Source: Corynebacterium urinipleomorphum
GTDB taxonomy: Bacteria > Actinomycetota > Actinomycetes > Mycobacteriales > Mycobacteriaceae
DNA length: 64,000 nt
NCBI RefSeq assembly: GCF_900155535.1
Contig: NZ_LT706961.1
Location: 20,916-84,915, forward strand
Direction: 5' to 3'
In this document: piece after piece, positions 38,022 through 50,145 of the stretch
Layout: each line of letters opens with the position of its first letter
How positions within the stretch are numbered: the stretch's first letter is position 1
Program-made: the position numbers and the translations under genes
The notes under the pieces: model-generated
The model's input: only the letters and a program-made list of their open reading frames with translations
What the model was told of the DNA's origin: nothing
Databases searched by the model: none

Positions 38022-38064
38022 GCCTTCCCATTATGCCCGCGGACGGCTGGGTAGGATGGCCCGC

Positions 38065-39336
38065 ATGACGCAATTGTGGCCAGCGCCGTTTCATCCTGAG
38101 CCGTTCACCAGCACCGTGGTGGTGCCCGGCTCGAAATCGATCACGAACCGGGCGTATGTGCTCGCTGCTCTCGCGAGCGAACCGAGCACTCTCGTCGGCG
38201 CGCTGCGCTCCCGCGATACCGACCTCATGCAGGGCGCACTTGAGGCGATGGGTGTCCAGTTCACCGCCGACGGCGACCGCCTCACTGCGACCCCGGGGAC
38301 GCTGACCGGCGCCACGATCGACTGCGGTCTGGCGGGTACCGTCATGCGTTTCGTTCCCGCTGTCGCCGCATTCGCGGACGGCTCGGTGCATGTCGACGGC
38401 GACGAACAAGCCCGCGTGCGTCCCGTGGACACGGTGCTGGACGCGCTGCGCGATGCTGGCGTGGACATCGAGGGCGACTCGCTGCCGTTCACTGTCCTCG
38501 GCACAGGCGTGGCGGAGGGCGGCCGGATTGAAATGGATGCTTCGAAGAGCTCCCAATTCGTCTCCGCGTTGCTGCTGGCGGGTGCGCGTTTCAAGGACGG
38601 TCTGCACATCGTCCATACCGGAGAGCGTGTGCCATCCGCGCCCCACATCGAAATGACTGTGGATATGGTGCGCGCCGCAGGCGTGAAGGTCGATTCCGGT
38701 ACCAATGAATGGACCGTGCACCCGGGCCCCATCGCGGGCGGCACGTGGGTGATTGAGCCGGACCTGTCCAATGCCACACCCTTCCTCGCGGCCGCAGCCG
38801 CGACGGGTGGAACGGTGAGCATCCCCCACTGGCCGCGGAAGACGACGCAGGCCGGCGACGTCATCCGGGAGATCCTCGAAAACATGGGTTGTAAGGTGCG
38901 CTTTGAAGGCGACGAGGATGACAGCACCCTCATCGTGACCGGCCCGGCGCCAGGCGAGCTGAAAGGCATCGAGCTGGACATGGGCGATATCGGGGAGCTC
39001 ACCCCCACTGTCGCGGCGCTGGCCACGCAGGCGTCCACACCGAGCGAACTGACCGGCATCGCGCACCTGCGCGGGCACGAGACCGACCGGCTGGCCGCGC
39101 TCACCGCGGAGATCACAGGGCTCGGCGGCCAATGCGAGGAGCGTGCGGACGGCCTCCGCATCACCCCCGCTCCCCTGCACCGCGGCACCTGGCACTCCTA
39201 CGCCGACCACCGCATGGCCACGGCCGGCGCGATCATCGGTCTGACCACGGAGGGCGTGGAGGTCGAGGACATCGGTACCACAGCGAAGACCCTGCCTGGC
39301 TTCGACGCAATGTGGACGGACATGCTGCATGGCTAG
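38065..39336 (+). CDS. aroA: 3-phosphoshikimate 1-carboxyvinyltransferase (EPSP synthase)
   Basis: A 423-residue EPSP synthase, the sixth step of the shikimate pathway (shikimate 3-phosphate + phosphoenolpyruvate). Lys24 in Gly-Ser-Lys-Ser-Ile-Thr-Asn-Arg binds phosphate. The Gly-Thr-Val-Met-Arg-Phe segment and the C-terminal Asp-His-Arg-Met-Ala are typical of the family. ATG 38065 is chosen from the GGTAGGA site nine bases upstream; an ATG at 38056 would add three residues. The gene overlaps rsgA by 8 bp, an arrangement conserved in actinobacteria. Confidence 0.96.
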   Translation: MTQLWPAPFHPEPFTSTVVVPGSKSITNRAYVLAALASEPSTLVGALRSRDTDLMQGALEAMGVQFTADGDRLTATPGTLTGATIDCGLAGTVMRFVPAVAAFADGSVHVDGDEQARVRPVDTVLDALRDAGVDIEGDSLPFTVLGTGVAEGGRIEMDASKSSQFVSALLLAGARFKDGLHIVHTGERVPSAPHIEMTVDMVRAAGVKVDSGTNEWTVHPGPIAGGTWVIEPDLSNATPFLAAAAATGGTVSIPHWPRKTTQAGDVIREILENMGCKVRFEGDEDDSTLIVTGPAPGELKGIELDMGDIGELTPTVAALATQASTPSELTGIAHLRGHETDRLAALTAEITGLGGQCEERADGLRITPAPLHRGTWHSYADHRMATAGAIIGLTTEGVEVEDIGTTAKTLPGFDAMWTDMLHG

Positions 39337-40342
39337 GCGCGGCGGACGGGACTTCTCCAGCTACGACGAATCGGATGTGAAGGTCCGGCCGGGCAAGGGT
39401 TCGCGCCCGCGGTCAAAGGACCGCCCGAAGCACGAGGATGCGGTGGTGGGCTTGGTGATCACCAAAGACCGCGGCCGCTGGGGCGTGGTGCTGGAAGACG
39501 GCACGCGTGTAGTGTGCATGCGCGCCCGCGAGCTGGGCCGCACCTCTATCGAGGTCGGTGACCGCGTCGGGGTGGTAGGCGACACAAGCGGGGTCAAGGA
39601 CACGCTGGCGCGCATCGTCAAACGCGAAGAGCGCACCTCGGAGCTGCGCCGCACAGCCGACGACACCGACCCGTACGAGCGCATCGTGGTGGCCAACGCG
39701 GAGATCCTCCTCATCGTCTGCGCTGTGGCCGATCCCCCGCCGCGCACCGGGTTCGTGGAGCGAGCGCTGGTCGCCGCATTCGTCGGCGGTGTCACCCCCG
39801 TGGTGTGCCTGACCAAGTCGGATCTGGCGGACCCGGGCGAATTCGAAAAGGAGCTCGCGGATTTGGACGTGGAGGTCCTGCGCACTGGCATCGACGACGA
39901 CGTGGCGGCGCTGCTCGAGCGTATCGAGGGCCGCCTTTCCGCCGTCATCGGCCACTCCGGCGTGGGCAAATCCACGTTGGTCAACCGGATCGTGCCTGAC
40001 GCCAACCGCGAGACCGGGGAGGTCTCCGGTGTGGGCAAGGGCCGCCACACCTCCACCCAGTCGGTGGCGCTGGAGCTGCCCGGCGGCGGTTGGATCATCG
40101 ACACCCCCGGCATCCGCTCCTTCGGCCTGGCTCACGTATCGCCCGAAGAAGTGATCGCCCCGTTCCCGGATCTGGCTGAGGCGACGGAGCGTTGCCCGCG
40201 CGGCTGCACGCACGCCGGTCCGCCGGCGGACCCGGAGTGCGCGTGGGACGAATTCGACCCCGACTCCGTCATCGGACGGCGCGTTCAGGCTGTGCGGCGC
40301 CTGCTGGTGGCGCTGCGGATCAACGAGACGACGTACGACTAG
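39329..40342 (+). CDS. rsgA: ribosome small-subunit GTPase RsgA
   Basis: A 337-residue circularly permuted GTPase that checks late 30S maturation. An OB-fold occupies about 40-105. The G motifs appear in the permuted order G4 (Leu-Thr-Lys-Ser-Asp), G1 (Gly-His-Ser-Gly-Val-Gly-Lys-Ser-Thr), G3 (Asp-Thr-Pro-Gly). A C-terminal zinc site has Cys-Pro-Arg-Gly-Cys-Thr-His and a later Cys. The basic N-terminal tail (1-40) is common in actinobacterial RsgA. It is translationally coupled to aroA. Confidence 0.95.
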   Translation: MARRGGRDFSSYDESDVKVRPGKGSRPRSKDRPKHEDAVVGLVITKDRGRWGVVLEDGTRVVCMRARELGRTSIEVGDRVGVVGDTSGVKDTLARIVKREERTSELRRTADDTDPYERIVVANAEILLIVCAVADPPPRTGFVERALVAAFVGGVTPVVCLTKSDLADPGEFEKELADLDVEVLRTGIDDDVAALLERIEGRLSAVIGHSGVGKSTLVNRIVPDANRETGEVSGVGKGRHTSTQSVALELPGGGWIIDTPGIRSFGLAHVSPEEVIAPFPDLAEATERCPRGCTHAGPPADPECAWDEFDPDSVIGRRVQAVRRLLVALRINETTYD

Positions 40343-40367
40343 TCGCGGCTAGGCCGCCTCACAGCGC

Positions 40368-40862
40368 TTACAGCAGTTCGACGAGGAAGGGCAGCTCAGT
40401 CGGGTCGTAGAAGGCCAGGTAATTGTCCTGGGCATCGCCCACGGCGAGTTCGGCGTCTTGGTCGCCGAGATCAGCGGCGTCGATAAGCTCGGTCGCGCGC
40501 TTGGTTGCTTCCTCCGCGTCGGCGATGTCCACGTGGATCGCGGCGACGTCCTCGAGGGTGACGGGGACGGACAGCTTCACCACGGACTCTCCCATGTCGG
40601 GCTGAGGCACGGCATCCACGTCGGCGGAAATGACCACGCGGCGGTGCGGGAAGTCCGTCTCGTCACCAATGGCCAACAGGCGCAGGGAGGCGAGCGCGGC
40701 GTCATCGAATGCGACGGCCTCAATCTCCTCTTCGTCGCCTGAAGTGAAGAACTCCGTCAGCGCCGGCGTGGCGGCGAAGCCCCACCCGCTGCGGGCGTGG
40801 ACGGTGCCCTCCGCGTCGAGCTCCTTGAGCATGGCGAAGGTGGCGGGAATGTAGACGCGCAC
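40368..40862 (-). CDS. DUF6912 family protein
   Basis: A 164-residue acidic protein beginning Met-Arg-Val-Tyr-Ile-Pro-Ala-Thr, the signature start of the actinobacterial DUF6912 family, whose function is unknown. It is Glu/Asp/Ala rich, soluble and has no Cys. The start is GTG 40862, whose first base is shared with the stop of the HAD gene; GAGGG lies 8 bases upstream inside that gene, so the two are translationally coupled. Confidence 0.8.
   Translation of the reverse strand: MRVYIPATFAMLKELDAEGTVHARSGWGFAATPALTEFFTSGDEEEIEAVAFDDAALASLRLLAIGDETDFPHRRVVISADVDAVPQPDMGESVVKLSVPVTLEDVAAIHVDIADAEEATKRATELIDAADLGDQDAELAVGDAQDNYLAFYDPTELPFLVELL
40478..40488 (-). repeat. GCTTATCGACG 11-mer (minus strand)
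   Basis: Exact copy in the DUF6912 gene, read as Leu-Ile-Asp-Ala. Confidence 0.7.
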
Positions 40863-41272
40863 TAGAACTCGCCCTCAATGCCGTAGAGCGACTGGATTTC
40901 CACAACCGTGCGGTCGAATGCGGTGTGCAGGATGCCGATCAATCCGGCTTCAACTGCGCCGCGGACGTTCAAAATGTCGTCGTCGATCATCGTGCACTCC
41001 TCCAGCGGCAAACCGATCGCGTCGGCTGCGGCCTGGAACGCAGCCTTCTCCGGCTTTTCCACCCCGACCTCGCCGGAGAGCACCACAGCGTCGACGTGGC
41101 CGCGGAACTCCCACTCGCGGATGGAGTCCGCTTCCGGGCCGCCCGGGTCATTGGACAAAATAGCTGTGCTGATCTCGTTGTCCTTCAGCGCGGCAAGCAG
41201 CGCCTGCCAGCGTTTCACGTCCTCGCCGTCCACGTCGAGCACTCCGGCGTAGTCCACAATCAAACCCTGCAT
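40862..41272 (-). CDS. HAD-superfamily protein, small
   Basis: A 136-residue HAD-like protein. The first motif reads Val-Asp-Tyr-Ala-Gly-Val-Leu rather than DxDxT/V, so the usual general-acid second Asp is Ala. Ser in Leu-Ser-Asn-Asp, Lys in Glu-Lys-Pro-Glu, and Asp-Asp-Asp near 97-99 correspond to motifs II-IV. No cap domain of normal size is present. It may act as a phosphatase of low activity or as a binding protein. ATG 41272 has GGGGA five bases upstream. It is the first gene of a pair with DUF6912. Confidence 0.75.
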   Translation of the reverse strand: MQGLIVDYAGVLDVDGEDVKRWQALLAALKDNEISTAILSNDPGGPEADSIREWEFRGHVDAVVLSGEVGVEKPEKAAFQAAADAIGLPLEECTMIDDDILNVRGAVEAGLIGILHTAFDRTVVEIQSLYGIEGEF

Positions 41273-41491
41273 CAACGTCCCCGTTTCCTGGTGTCGTAGT
41301 GTCCTAATGACTCAAATGGCTTCGCTGCCGCCCCGCATTGTCTACTTCAGTAGACCTTGAGCGGCTGATCTTCCCGGACAACCCGCCCGGATCCTGGCAC
41401 AATACTACCTAGCCCACGCCGCGTCCGCCCCCGGGGTGAAGCGCCGAGAACCACCTCTCGGCCGCATTCTTCACACGGAGGTTTTGAAGCA

Positions 41492-41869
41492 ATGTACTAC
41501 CCCGTTCCTGGCCACACGCACATGAAAGTGCTCCTCCCCGCGCCAGCTTCGCACCCTTCGCCGCCTCTACGCAGGCCCGCTATTTCCCTGCGCGAGTCCC
41601 CGTCGTTCTCCCCGCTGATCCGGGTGGCGCTGGACGCCGCATTCGGCATCCGGGACATCCGCGCACTGCAGAAACGGACCTTCGCGCCTATGGTGCGCAC
41701 CTATGTGAGGGCGCGGCGGATCGGCGGGCTGCCACCCGGTCACGTGCGCGTGGACACCAGCCGGCGACGCGGCCACGAGTTCTTCGGCACAGCTGTGTCC
41801 GAAGGCACGCGCTACGCCTGGGTGGCGCGCGTCAAAGCGGACCGGCTCGAGTCCTTCCGGGTGCTCTAG
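41492..41869 (+). CDS. Rv3235 family protein
   Basis: A 125-residue basic protein matching the actinobacterial Rv3235 family of unknown function. The conserved part starts near 58 with Leu-Gln-Lys-Arg-Thr-Phe-Ala-Pro and ends in Ala-Trp-Val-Ala-Arg-Val-Lys-Ala-Asp-Arg-Leu. The Pro-rich N-terminal 40 residues are not conserved in layout. A good GGAGG site precedes the ATG by 10 bases. The family is almost always found next to secA, as here (convergent, 12-bp gap). Confidence 0.8.
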   Translation: MYYPVPGHTHMKVLLPAPASHPSPPLRRPAISLRESPSFSPLIRVALDAAFGIRDIRALQKRTFAPMVRTYVRARRIGGLPPGHVRVDTSRRRGHEFFGTAVSEGTRYAWVARVKADRLESFRVL

Positions 41870-41881
41870 GCCAGGTTCGGC

Positions 41882-41885
<4 letters not shown>
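41866..41885. terminator. hairpin between Rv3235-like gene and secA
   Basis: CTAGGCC (41866-41872) pairs with GGCCTAG (41879-41885) around a six-base loop. Both convergent TAG stop codons lie in the arms, so it could end transcription in both directions. No U-run is present. Confidence 0.45.
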
Positions 41886-44425
<2,540 letters not shown>

Positions 44426-44647
44426 GTTGTGCTTCCTTTTCGGGGTTGGATACATTTTGCGCGACCAGGGCGCCGTAAACGCGACGGCCTTGCTCGCTGT
44501 TCAAACCGCTATTGTACGCACGCACGAAATCCGGACCACTCTGAGGCGCACACGAAGTGCTGGTAGTCGACTGTGAAAATGCTTCCGCCCGCTCCCCCGG
44601 CGCGCGCAGCGAGGAAACGGGCAGGGCCTGTCACATGTCAGCTGTGC

Positions 44648-45325
44648 TTATTCGCCAGCTTCCTCCTCGGGCACGAGGGTGATCAGACCGTAGTCGTACG
44701 CGTGGCGGCGGTACACCACGGACGGGCGGTTGGTCTCGGAGTTGATGAACAGGTAGAAGTCGTGGCCCACCAGCTCCATCTCGGACAGGGCATCGTCCAC
44801 GCTCATCGGGGTGGCCGGGTGTTCCTTGGTGCGCACGACCTGGCCGGGCAGCTGTTCTTCAACCGCGTACGGGTCGACATTGGCCTGCTCCTCCTGCTGG
44901 GAGCGCGCCTGCTCAGCCTCGGCAGCGAGTTCAGCGGCGATCTGGCCGGTGGACTTCGGTGCGCGGTGGCCGCCCATGGAGATCTCGCGGCGGACCTTGA
45001 CCTTGCGGAGGGAGCGCTCCATCTTGCCCACAGCGGACTCGAGCGCGGCGTAGAAGCTGTCTTCCTTGGCCTCTGCTCGGGCGAGGTGCCCTTTGCCGGT
45101 CGCGGTGATCTGGATGCGGTTGGCCTGCGCTTCACGGCGCGGGTTGGGCTCGTGCTGCAGCTCGACGTGGAAGAAGGTCAGGGACGGATCGAGTTTCTCG
45201 ATCTTGGCCAGCTTGCTGTTCACGCGCTCCTGGAAGTGCTCCGGAACCTCGACGTTTCGGCCCGTGATGGTCACCTGTGCTTCGGGGGCCAGGGCTTCGT
45301 TGTTGTTCTCGTTTGCAGAGGTCAT
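44648..45325 (-). CDS. hpf: long ribosome hibernation promoting factor
   Basis: A 225-residue long-form HPF. The N-terminal S30AE domain (about 15-115, with Ile-Thr-Gly-Arg-Asn-Val-Glu-Val) binds the 30S decoding centre. A linker rich in Ala/Glu/Gln follows (125-160), then the C-terminal dimerisation domain (Gly-His-Asp-Phe-Tyr-Leu-Phe-Ile-Asn, Val-Val-Tyr-Arg-Arg-His-Ala-Tyr-Asp-Tyr-Gly), which pairs 70S ribosomes into inactive 100S dimers. ATG 45325 is preceded by GAAGGAGGAAAG. It lies upstream of secA on the same strand with a 222-bp gap. Confidence 0.95.
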   Translation of the reverse strand: MTSANENNNEALAPEAQVTITGRNVEVPEHFQERVNSKLAKIEKLDPSLTFFHVELQHEPNPRREAQANRIQITATGKGHLARAEAKEDSFYAALESAVGKMERSLRKVKVRREISMGGHRAPKSTGQIAAELAAEAEQARSQQEEQANVDPYAVEEQLPGQVVRTKEHPATPMSVDDALSEMELVGHDFYLFINSETNRPSVVYRRHAYDYGLITLVPEEEAGE

Positions 45326-45437
45326 CTGCTTTCCTCCTTCTGGTCGGGAACGTCGAACGCAATCGCTCGCTCTACTTAGAATTATACCGCCCGCCACCCC
45401 GCGGTTTCCATGAGTTCACGTGTTTGTAACGCTGCTT

Positions 45438-46046
45438 CTAGGCAGCCGCCAGAACAAGGCACGCGCGTACATCGCCACCACAGGCAAGCAGCTTTTCGAC
45501 GCTCGCTTGAAGCGTCGCCCCCGTTGTCACCACATCATCCACCACGATGACGGGGCGGGTGGGCACAGCGGAGATGGACACCATGCCTTGGAGGTTCCGC
45601 CGCCTGCCCGATTCATCGAGCGAGCCTTGATCGGGGGTGTCCTCCGCGAGACGCAGCACCGGGTGCGTCGGGTACTGCGCCGCCCGGCAGATCGCGGTGA
45701 CCGGGTCGCCGCCTCGGGATCGGGCGGACGTGGCGCGAGTGGGCGCCGGCACTAGGTGCGCGCCGGATGGGATTTCTCCCTGCGCTTCCAAGTGACGCAG
45801 AGCAGCGGCGAGCACCGCGCCGACATGCCGCCGCACGGTCATGTTGTTGTGCTCCTTCATGGCCAGGATCACCCCGCGGTGCGGGTCCGCGTAAGGGCCG
45901 AGCGCGAACACTGGCACATGGACAGGCGCGCCGGGGGTATGCCGGAACGGGGGAGATGCGAGCTGCGTCCGGCACCGCGGGCAGAGCAGGTGTCCGGGTG
46001 TCCGGCACCCGGCGCACCGCCGCGGGAGGAGCAGCTCGCCGATCAC
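45438..46046 (-). CDS. ComF family phosphoribosyltransferase-like protein
   Basis: A 202-residue ComF-type protein: an N-terminal zinc site (Cys-Ala-Gly-Cys ... Cys-Pro-Arg-Cys, residues 11-25) and a type I phosphoribosyltransferase fold with the PRPP loop Val-Ile-Val-Val-Asp-Asp-Val-Val-Thr-Thr-Gly-Ala-Thr near 170. ComF helps single-stranded DNA uptake in naturally competent bacteria; in corynebacteria its role is unproven. It overlaps the end of lpqB by 4 bp, so it belongs to the mtrAB-lpqB transcription unit. Confidence 0.88.
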   Translation of the reverse strand: MIGELLLPRRCAGCRTPGHLLCPRCRTQLASPPFRHTPGAPVHVPVFALGPYADPHRGVILAMKEHNNMTVRRHVGAVLAAALRHLEAQGEIPSGAHLVPAPTRATSARSRGGDPVTAICRAAQYPTHPVLRLAEDTPDQGSLDESGRRRNLQGMVSISAVPTRPVIVVDDVVTTGATLQASVEKLLACGGDVRACLVLAAA

Positions 46047-47800
46047 GGCCGCGGCACCACCGGGGCAGCACGCACGCCCTGCTGGCCGGGCACTTCGCGC
46101 CAGTTCAGCGAGTCCTTGGTGGGCAGCGGCATGCGCATGAGCACCTTGGAATCGGTGATGTACATCGTCTCCGCCGTTGCGCCAACTGCGACAACAGGTC
46201 CGCCGACGTTGCCGGAGGGCAGAGCGGTGAGGGAGGACCCGTCCTGTTCCACCCGCATCACAGGGCGCTGGTTCGCTGAGGTGCCCACCAGCAGGGAACC
46301 ATCTGGCTGCCAGTCGACGCTGACGGCGGAACCATCCAGCTCCACGTCGGCGTACTTCGCGGTGTTGACCACCGCTCGCTGCCCGTTCTCGCGCCGCTCC
46401 ACCACTCCGACGATGAGGTGCCCGTCAACGATCATGGCCACGCGCGAACCGCTGTCGGACAGGCGCAGGAAGGTGATTTCACCATCCACATTCGGCGGCA
46501 GCTGCACCTGGACGCTAGACACGTCCACCTCCCCCGTCGCCGCGGAACGGTCTGCGCGGATGACGCCTTTACCGTCGGCGACGACCCAGGCAGCATTGTG
46601 TCCCGGCTCCAAGGTGGGGCGGGTGAAGCTCCCGGCGCGCTGAACCTCTTTGCTGGGTCCGTCCACGTTGCCGGCGACAAGCGCCTGCTCGTTATCGCTG
46701 ACGTTCACCACCGCGGCGTAATTGCCGTCATCGCCGATGTCCACGGAGGACACGCTGCCCAGCTTGTTCAAGGACTCTACTGGCTCGACCACCGGCTCCT
46801 CACCGTCGCCGAGCTTGTCCACACTGGTCACTCCCCCGTCACGCAACGTGTACAGGTCCGGGCCCCCGTCGATCTCTTTGATCGGGTCGAGTTCGCGGAA
46901 TTGCTCGGTGGTCAGCTCCTGCGTCTCCCCCACCATGGGCACGCCGTTGAGCGTGACGGGGTATGGGCCCGGAACACCTGCGGATGCGAGCGTCCACACC
47001 ACCTGCGCGGCAAAACGGGCACGAGTCTTCTCATCCGCATCAGCCAACCCCGTGAAGCGGTACACACCGTCGTTGGAGCCGGTGAAAGCCGCGTCATCTG
47101 CCGCAGCAGTGGACACAGCAGGGGCGATCACGGACGAGGGGCCCTCCACAAGCAAGTTCAACAACGCGTCCTCCCGGGACGCAGATCCGGAATACACCCA
47201 ACGGCGGTCGGGGGTGAGCGCTTGATCGGTCGAGTCGTAGAAGTAGACGTTGCGTGGCTCGTAGTGGTTGCGCAGCTCGACGCGGTCCACCACGACGTCG
47301 TTAGGCAAGCCAGCGATGCGCCACTCGCCGTCTTCCTGCGCCAGTTCCATCGTGGCCTGGTACTGCTGGTTCTGGGGCCGGAAAACACCACCGGGGCCCA
47401 GGGAGCCGACGATGCGGCCCTCCACCGCATACGAGCGCTTCGTCTGGTCCGTCAGGGGCCGAGAGGTGAGCTCGAAAGTGTCCAGGATCAGGATCTCCTC
47501 GCGGGGTTCCCACACCTCCTGCATTGGCCCCGTCAGATAGCGGCGCGCGGCTTCGTACTGGCCGGACGGGTTGGCGGAAGCGGTGAAGAATTCGCGCAGC
47601 AGCAGGTCCGGTTCGGCGTTCTTGGTCGGCTCCATCTCCAGTTGCGGGTCCGGGCGCCCCTCAAACTCGTGCAGGACGTGCGGCTCCGTGGTGGTCGGCA
47701 GCGTCGCGCACCCTCCGACCGCGAAGAGAGCTACAGCGGAGCAGGCTGCCGCGGTTGCCTTCAGGGCTGGTTTCTTGAGCGGAGTGTGTGCGGCCATCAC
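46043..47800 (-). CDS. lpqB: lipoprotein LpqB
   Basis: A 585-residue lipoprotein with a signal peptide ending in the lipobox Val-Gly-Gly-Cys (Cys near residue 31). It is followed by a GerMN-like region and a C-terminal beta-propeller-like domain, as in mycobacterial LpqB, which modulates the MtrB sensor kinase. The start is GTG 47800 or the adjacent ATG 47797; both overlap the mtrB stop. It is co-transcribed with mtrA and mtrB. Confidence 0.93.
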   Translation of the reverse strand: MMAAHTPLKKPALKATAAACSAVALFAVGGCATLPTTTEPHVLHEFEGRPDPQLEMEPTKNAEPDLLLREFFTASANPSGQYEAARRYLTGPMQEVWEPREEILILDTFELTSRPLTDQTKRSYAVEGRIVGSLGPGGVFRPQNQQYQATMELAQEDGEWRIAGLPNDVVVDRVELRNHYEPRNVYFYDSTDQALTPDRRWVYSGSASREDALLNLLVEGPSSVIAPAVSTAAADDAAFTGSNDGVYRFTGLADADEKTRARFAAQVVWTLASAGVPGPYPVTLNGVPMVGETQELTTEQFRELDPIKEIDGGPDLYTLRDGGVTSVDKLGDGEEPVVEPVESLNKLGSVSSVDIGDDGNYAAVVNVSDNEQALVAGNVDGPSKEVQRAGSFTRPTLEPGHNAAWVVADGKGVIRADRSAATGEVDVSSVQVQLPPNVDGEITFLRLSDSGSRVAMIVDGHLIVGVVERRENGQRAVVNTAKYADVELDGSAVSVDWQPDGSLLVGTSANQRPVMRVEQDGSSLTALPSGNVGGPVVAVGATAETMYITDSKVLMRMPLPTKDSLNWREVPGQQGVRAAPVVPRP

Positions 47801-49389
47801 TGCTCACGCTCCTCGACTGGGGTGGCGGCAGGGGCTGCTGAATCAATTCCCGCATCGGCGCGGGCGGTGCCCTCAGGCTCGGACGCGTCATTCTTCTCGG
47901 GCGCGCCGGGGGCGTGCAGCTGCAGCGGCGCATCGGTGAAGCCCACCTCCGGGTCGCGCGGCAGCACAAGACGGAACTGGGACCCCACACCGGCGGTGCC
48001 TGCGGCATCAAGAGTCCCGTGGTGTAGCAGGGCATCCTCCCGCGCGATGGCCAGGCCCAGGCCCGTACCGCCGGAGTGGCGTTTGCGGGAGGAATCCGCG
48101 CGCCAGAAGCGGTTGAAAACCAGCTCCTCCTGCCCCGGCTTCAAACCCACACCACCGTCGGTGACGGTGATTGCCACGGCTTCGTCGTTAGCGGCCAGCT
48201 CCACGCACACGGGGTTGCCCTCAGAGTGGTCAATCGCATTCGCGAGCAGGTTGCGCACGATGCGTTCGATGCGGCGGGAGTCGCCGACCATCTGCACAGG
48301 CTCTTCGGGGATGTCGAACTCGACTGCCACGTCGAGTTCTTCGGCCAGCACAGATGTCTGGGACCACGCGGACTCGATCGGCGAGCGTGCGTCGATGGTG
48401 GCGGTGGAGAGGTCGGCCACGCCGGCGTCGTGACGCGAAATCTCCAGCAAATCGGCGAGAAGAGCTTCGAAGCGGTCCAGCTCGCGGATCATGAGCTGGG
48501 AAGCGCGGCGCGTGTGCGGCTCAAGGCTTTCCTCGTCCGCCGCGATCATGTCGGCGGCCATGCGCACCGTGGTCAGCGGGGTGCGGAGCTCGTGCGACAC
48601 GTCGGAGGTGAACTGCCGCTGCAGGTCGCCGTACTCCTCCAGCTGGGTGATCTTGCTTGACAGGTTGTCGGCCATGTCGTTGAACGACAACGCCAGGCGG
48701 GCCATCTCGTCTTCCCCTTCGACAGCCATGCGCTCGCGCAGGTGGCCGCCGGCAAGGCGCTCCGCGATGCGGGACGCGGAACGCACCGGCGCAACCAGCT
48801 GTTGGGACGACAGCCAGGCAATGCCCACCAAGAGAACAACGACCACGATGCCGGCGGAGGTGAGCAGACCGCGCATGAGCGCTAATGTCTGGCGTTCGCT
48901 GGCCATGTCCATGACCAGGTAGAGCTGCAGCCCCGGGATATCGGAGTCTGTGGGGGTGCCGATGATCAAGGCGTCATACTGCCGGCCCCCGTTATTCACC
49001 GGGTTGAACTGGTAGGCCACCTGGCTTTGGGAGACGAAGTCGATCAACCGCTCCGGCACAGTGAAATCCTCCGGCGAGGTGATCACGCCGTTGTTCTGCG
49101 GCACCACCAACACCGGCTCATACGCACCGGTGGCAGGCTGATCTTGCTGGGAACGCTGAGCCAGCGCCGCACGCGCGGTGTTCAGGCGGCTCTGCGTGGA
49201 TGCGCCCGTGGCGGAGGTATTGCGCAATTGCTCTTCCACCGTGCCGCGGACACGCTCCAAGTCGTATTGGGCGTTCTCGATCTTGAGGCTGACAAGACGC
49301 TCCGTCACCACAGACGCAAGAGCAAGGGCGAGCACGCCCATGACAATCGCCGAAACGATGAGCACCGTGCCCACAAACCGGACCTGCAA
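47797..49389 (-). CDS. mtrB: sensor histidine kinase MtrB, start uncertain
   Basis: At least 530 residues: a membrane segment (about 5-27), an extracytoplasmic sensor region to about 170, a second membrane helix (about 172-195), HAMP, a HisKA domain with His in Ser-His-Glu-Leu-Arg-Thr-Pro, and an HATPase_c domain (Asn-Ala-Ile-Asp-His-Ser, Asp-Gly-Gly-Val-Gly-Leu, Gly-Gly-Thr-Gly-Leu-Gly-Leu). With MtrA it controls wall hydrolases and osmoprotection genes. TTG 49389 is the first ordinary start, but homology to mycobacterial MtrB seems to begin upstream (Ser-Leu-Ala-His-Arg-Trp-Arg-Thr-Ser-Leu), so a CTG at 49446 or 49434 may be the true start. Confidence 0.92.
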   Translation of the reverse strand: MQVRFVGTVLIVSAIVMGVLALALASVVTERLVSLKIENAQYDLERVRGTVEEQLRNTSATGASTQSRLNTARAALAQRSQQDQPATGAYEPVLVVPQNNGVITSPEDFTVPERLIDFVSQSQVAYQFNPVNNGGRQYDALIIGTPTDSDIPGLQLYLVMDMASERQTLALMRGLLTSAGIVVVVLLVGIAWLSSQQLVAPVRSASRIAERLAGGHLRERMAVEGEDEMARLALSFNDMADNLSSKITQLEEYGDLQRQFTSDVSHELRTPLTTVRMAADMIAADEESLEPHTRRASQLMIRELDRFEALLADLLEISRHDAGVADLSTATIDARSPIESAWSQTSVLAEELDVAVEFDIPEEPVQMVGDSRRIERIVRNLLANAIDHSEGNPVCVELAANDEAVAITVTDGGVGLKPGQEELVFNRFWRADSSRKRHSGGTGLGLAIAREDALLHHGTLDAAGTAGVGSQFRLVLPRDPEVGFTDAPLQLHAPGAPEKNDASEPEGTARADAGIDSAAPAATPVEEREQ

Positions 49390-49452
49390 CGAGGTCCGCC
49401 ACCGGTGGGCGAGGCTTTCCCTGGCCCGTTTCAGATTGGTAGCCAGGGTCTG

Positions 49453-50136
49453 TTACACCCCCGACCGTCCAGTCTTGTAGCCCACGCCGCGCACGGTGAG
49501 GACAATCTCGGGGTTCTCCGGGTCGTGCTCGATCTTGGCGCGCAGGCGCTGCACATGGACGTTGACCAGACGGGTGTCGGAGGCATTGCGGTAGCCCCAC
49601 ACACTCTCCAGGAGCTCTTCACGGCTGTGCACCTGGTGCGGTTTGCGGGCGAGCTCCACAAGCAAATCGAATTCCAGCGGGGTGAGATTGATCTCGGTGT
49701 CGCCGCGGGTGACGATGTGCTGGGGCACATCGATAGTCAAGTCCCCGATTTCCAGCACCTCCGACGGTTCCTCGGTGTTCTGGCGCAGACGGGCGCGGAT
49801 GCGCGCGACCAGCTCGCGGGGCTTGAAGGGTTTGGTGATGTAATCGTCCGCGCCTGATTCGAGGCCCAGCACCACGTCGACGGTGTCGGTCTTGGCGGTG
49901 AGCATGACAATCGGTACCGCCGATTCCTTGCGGATCTCTTTGCAGATGTCCACGCCGCTCATGCCTGGGAGCATGAGGTCCAGCAAGATCAGGTCCGGCT
50001 GGTAGCTGTGGAATGCCGGGATGGCCTCCAACCCGTCGGTGACGGGCTTGGCTTCAAAGCCTTCGGCCTCCAGCACGATGGTGAGCATCTCGGAGATGGC
50101 GGGGTCGTCGTCGACAACGAGAATCTTCGGCGTCAT
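49453..50136 (-). CDS. mtrA: response regulator MtrA
   Basis: A 227-residue OmpR-type regulator. The receiver domain has Asp9-Asp10, the phosphoacceptor Asp53 in Leu-Leu-Asp-Leu-Met, and the conserved Lys in Thr-Ala-Lys. The winged-helix DNA-binding domain (about 130-225) ends Val-Arg-Gly-Val-Gly-Tyr-Lys. ATG 50136 is preceded by AAGGAG at six bases. The mtrB frame follows within 60 bp and lpqB after that, the conserved actinobacterial order. Confidence 0.96.
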   Translation of the reverse strand: MTPKILVVDDDPAISEMLTIVLEAEGFEAKPVTDGLEAIPAFHSYQPDLILLDLMLPGMSGVDICKEIRKESAVPIVMLTAKTDTVDVVLGLESGADDYITKPFKPRELVARIRARLRQNTEEPSEVLEIGDLTIDVPQHIVTRGDTEINLTPLEFDLLVELARKPHQVHSREELLESVWGYRNASDTRLVNVHVQRLRAKIEHDPENPEIVLTVRGVGYKTGRSGV

Positions 50137-50145
50137 CAATACTCC

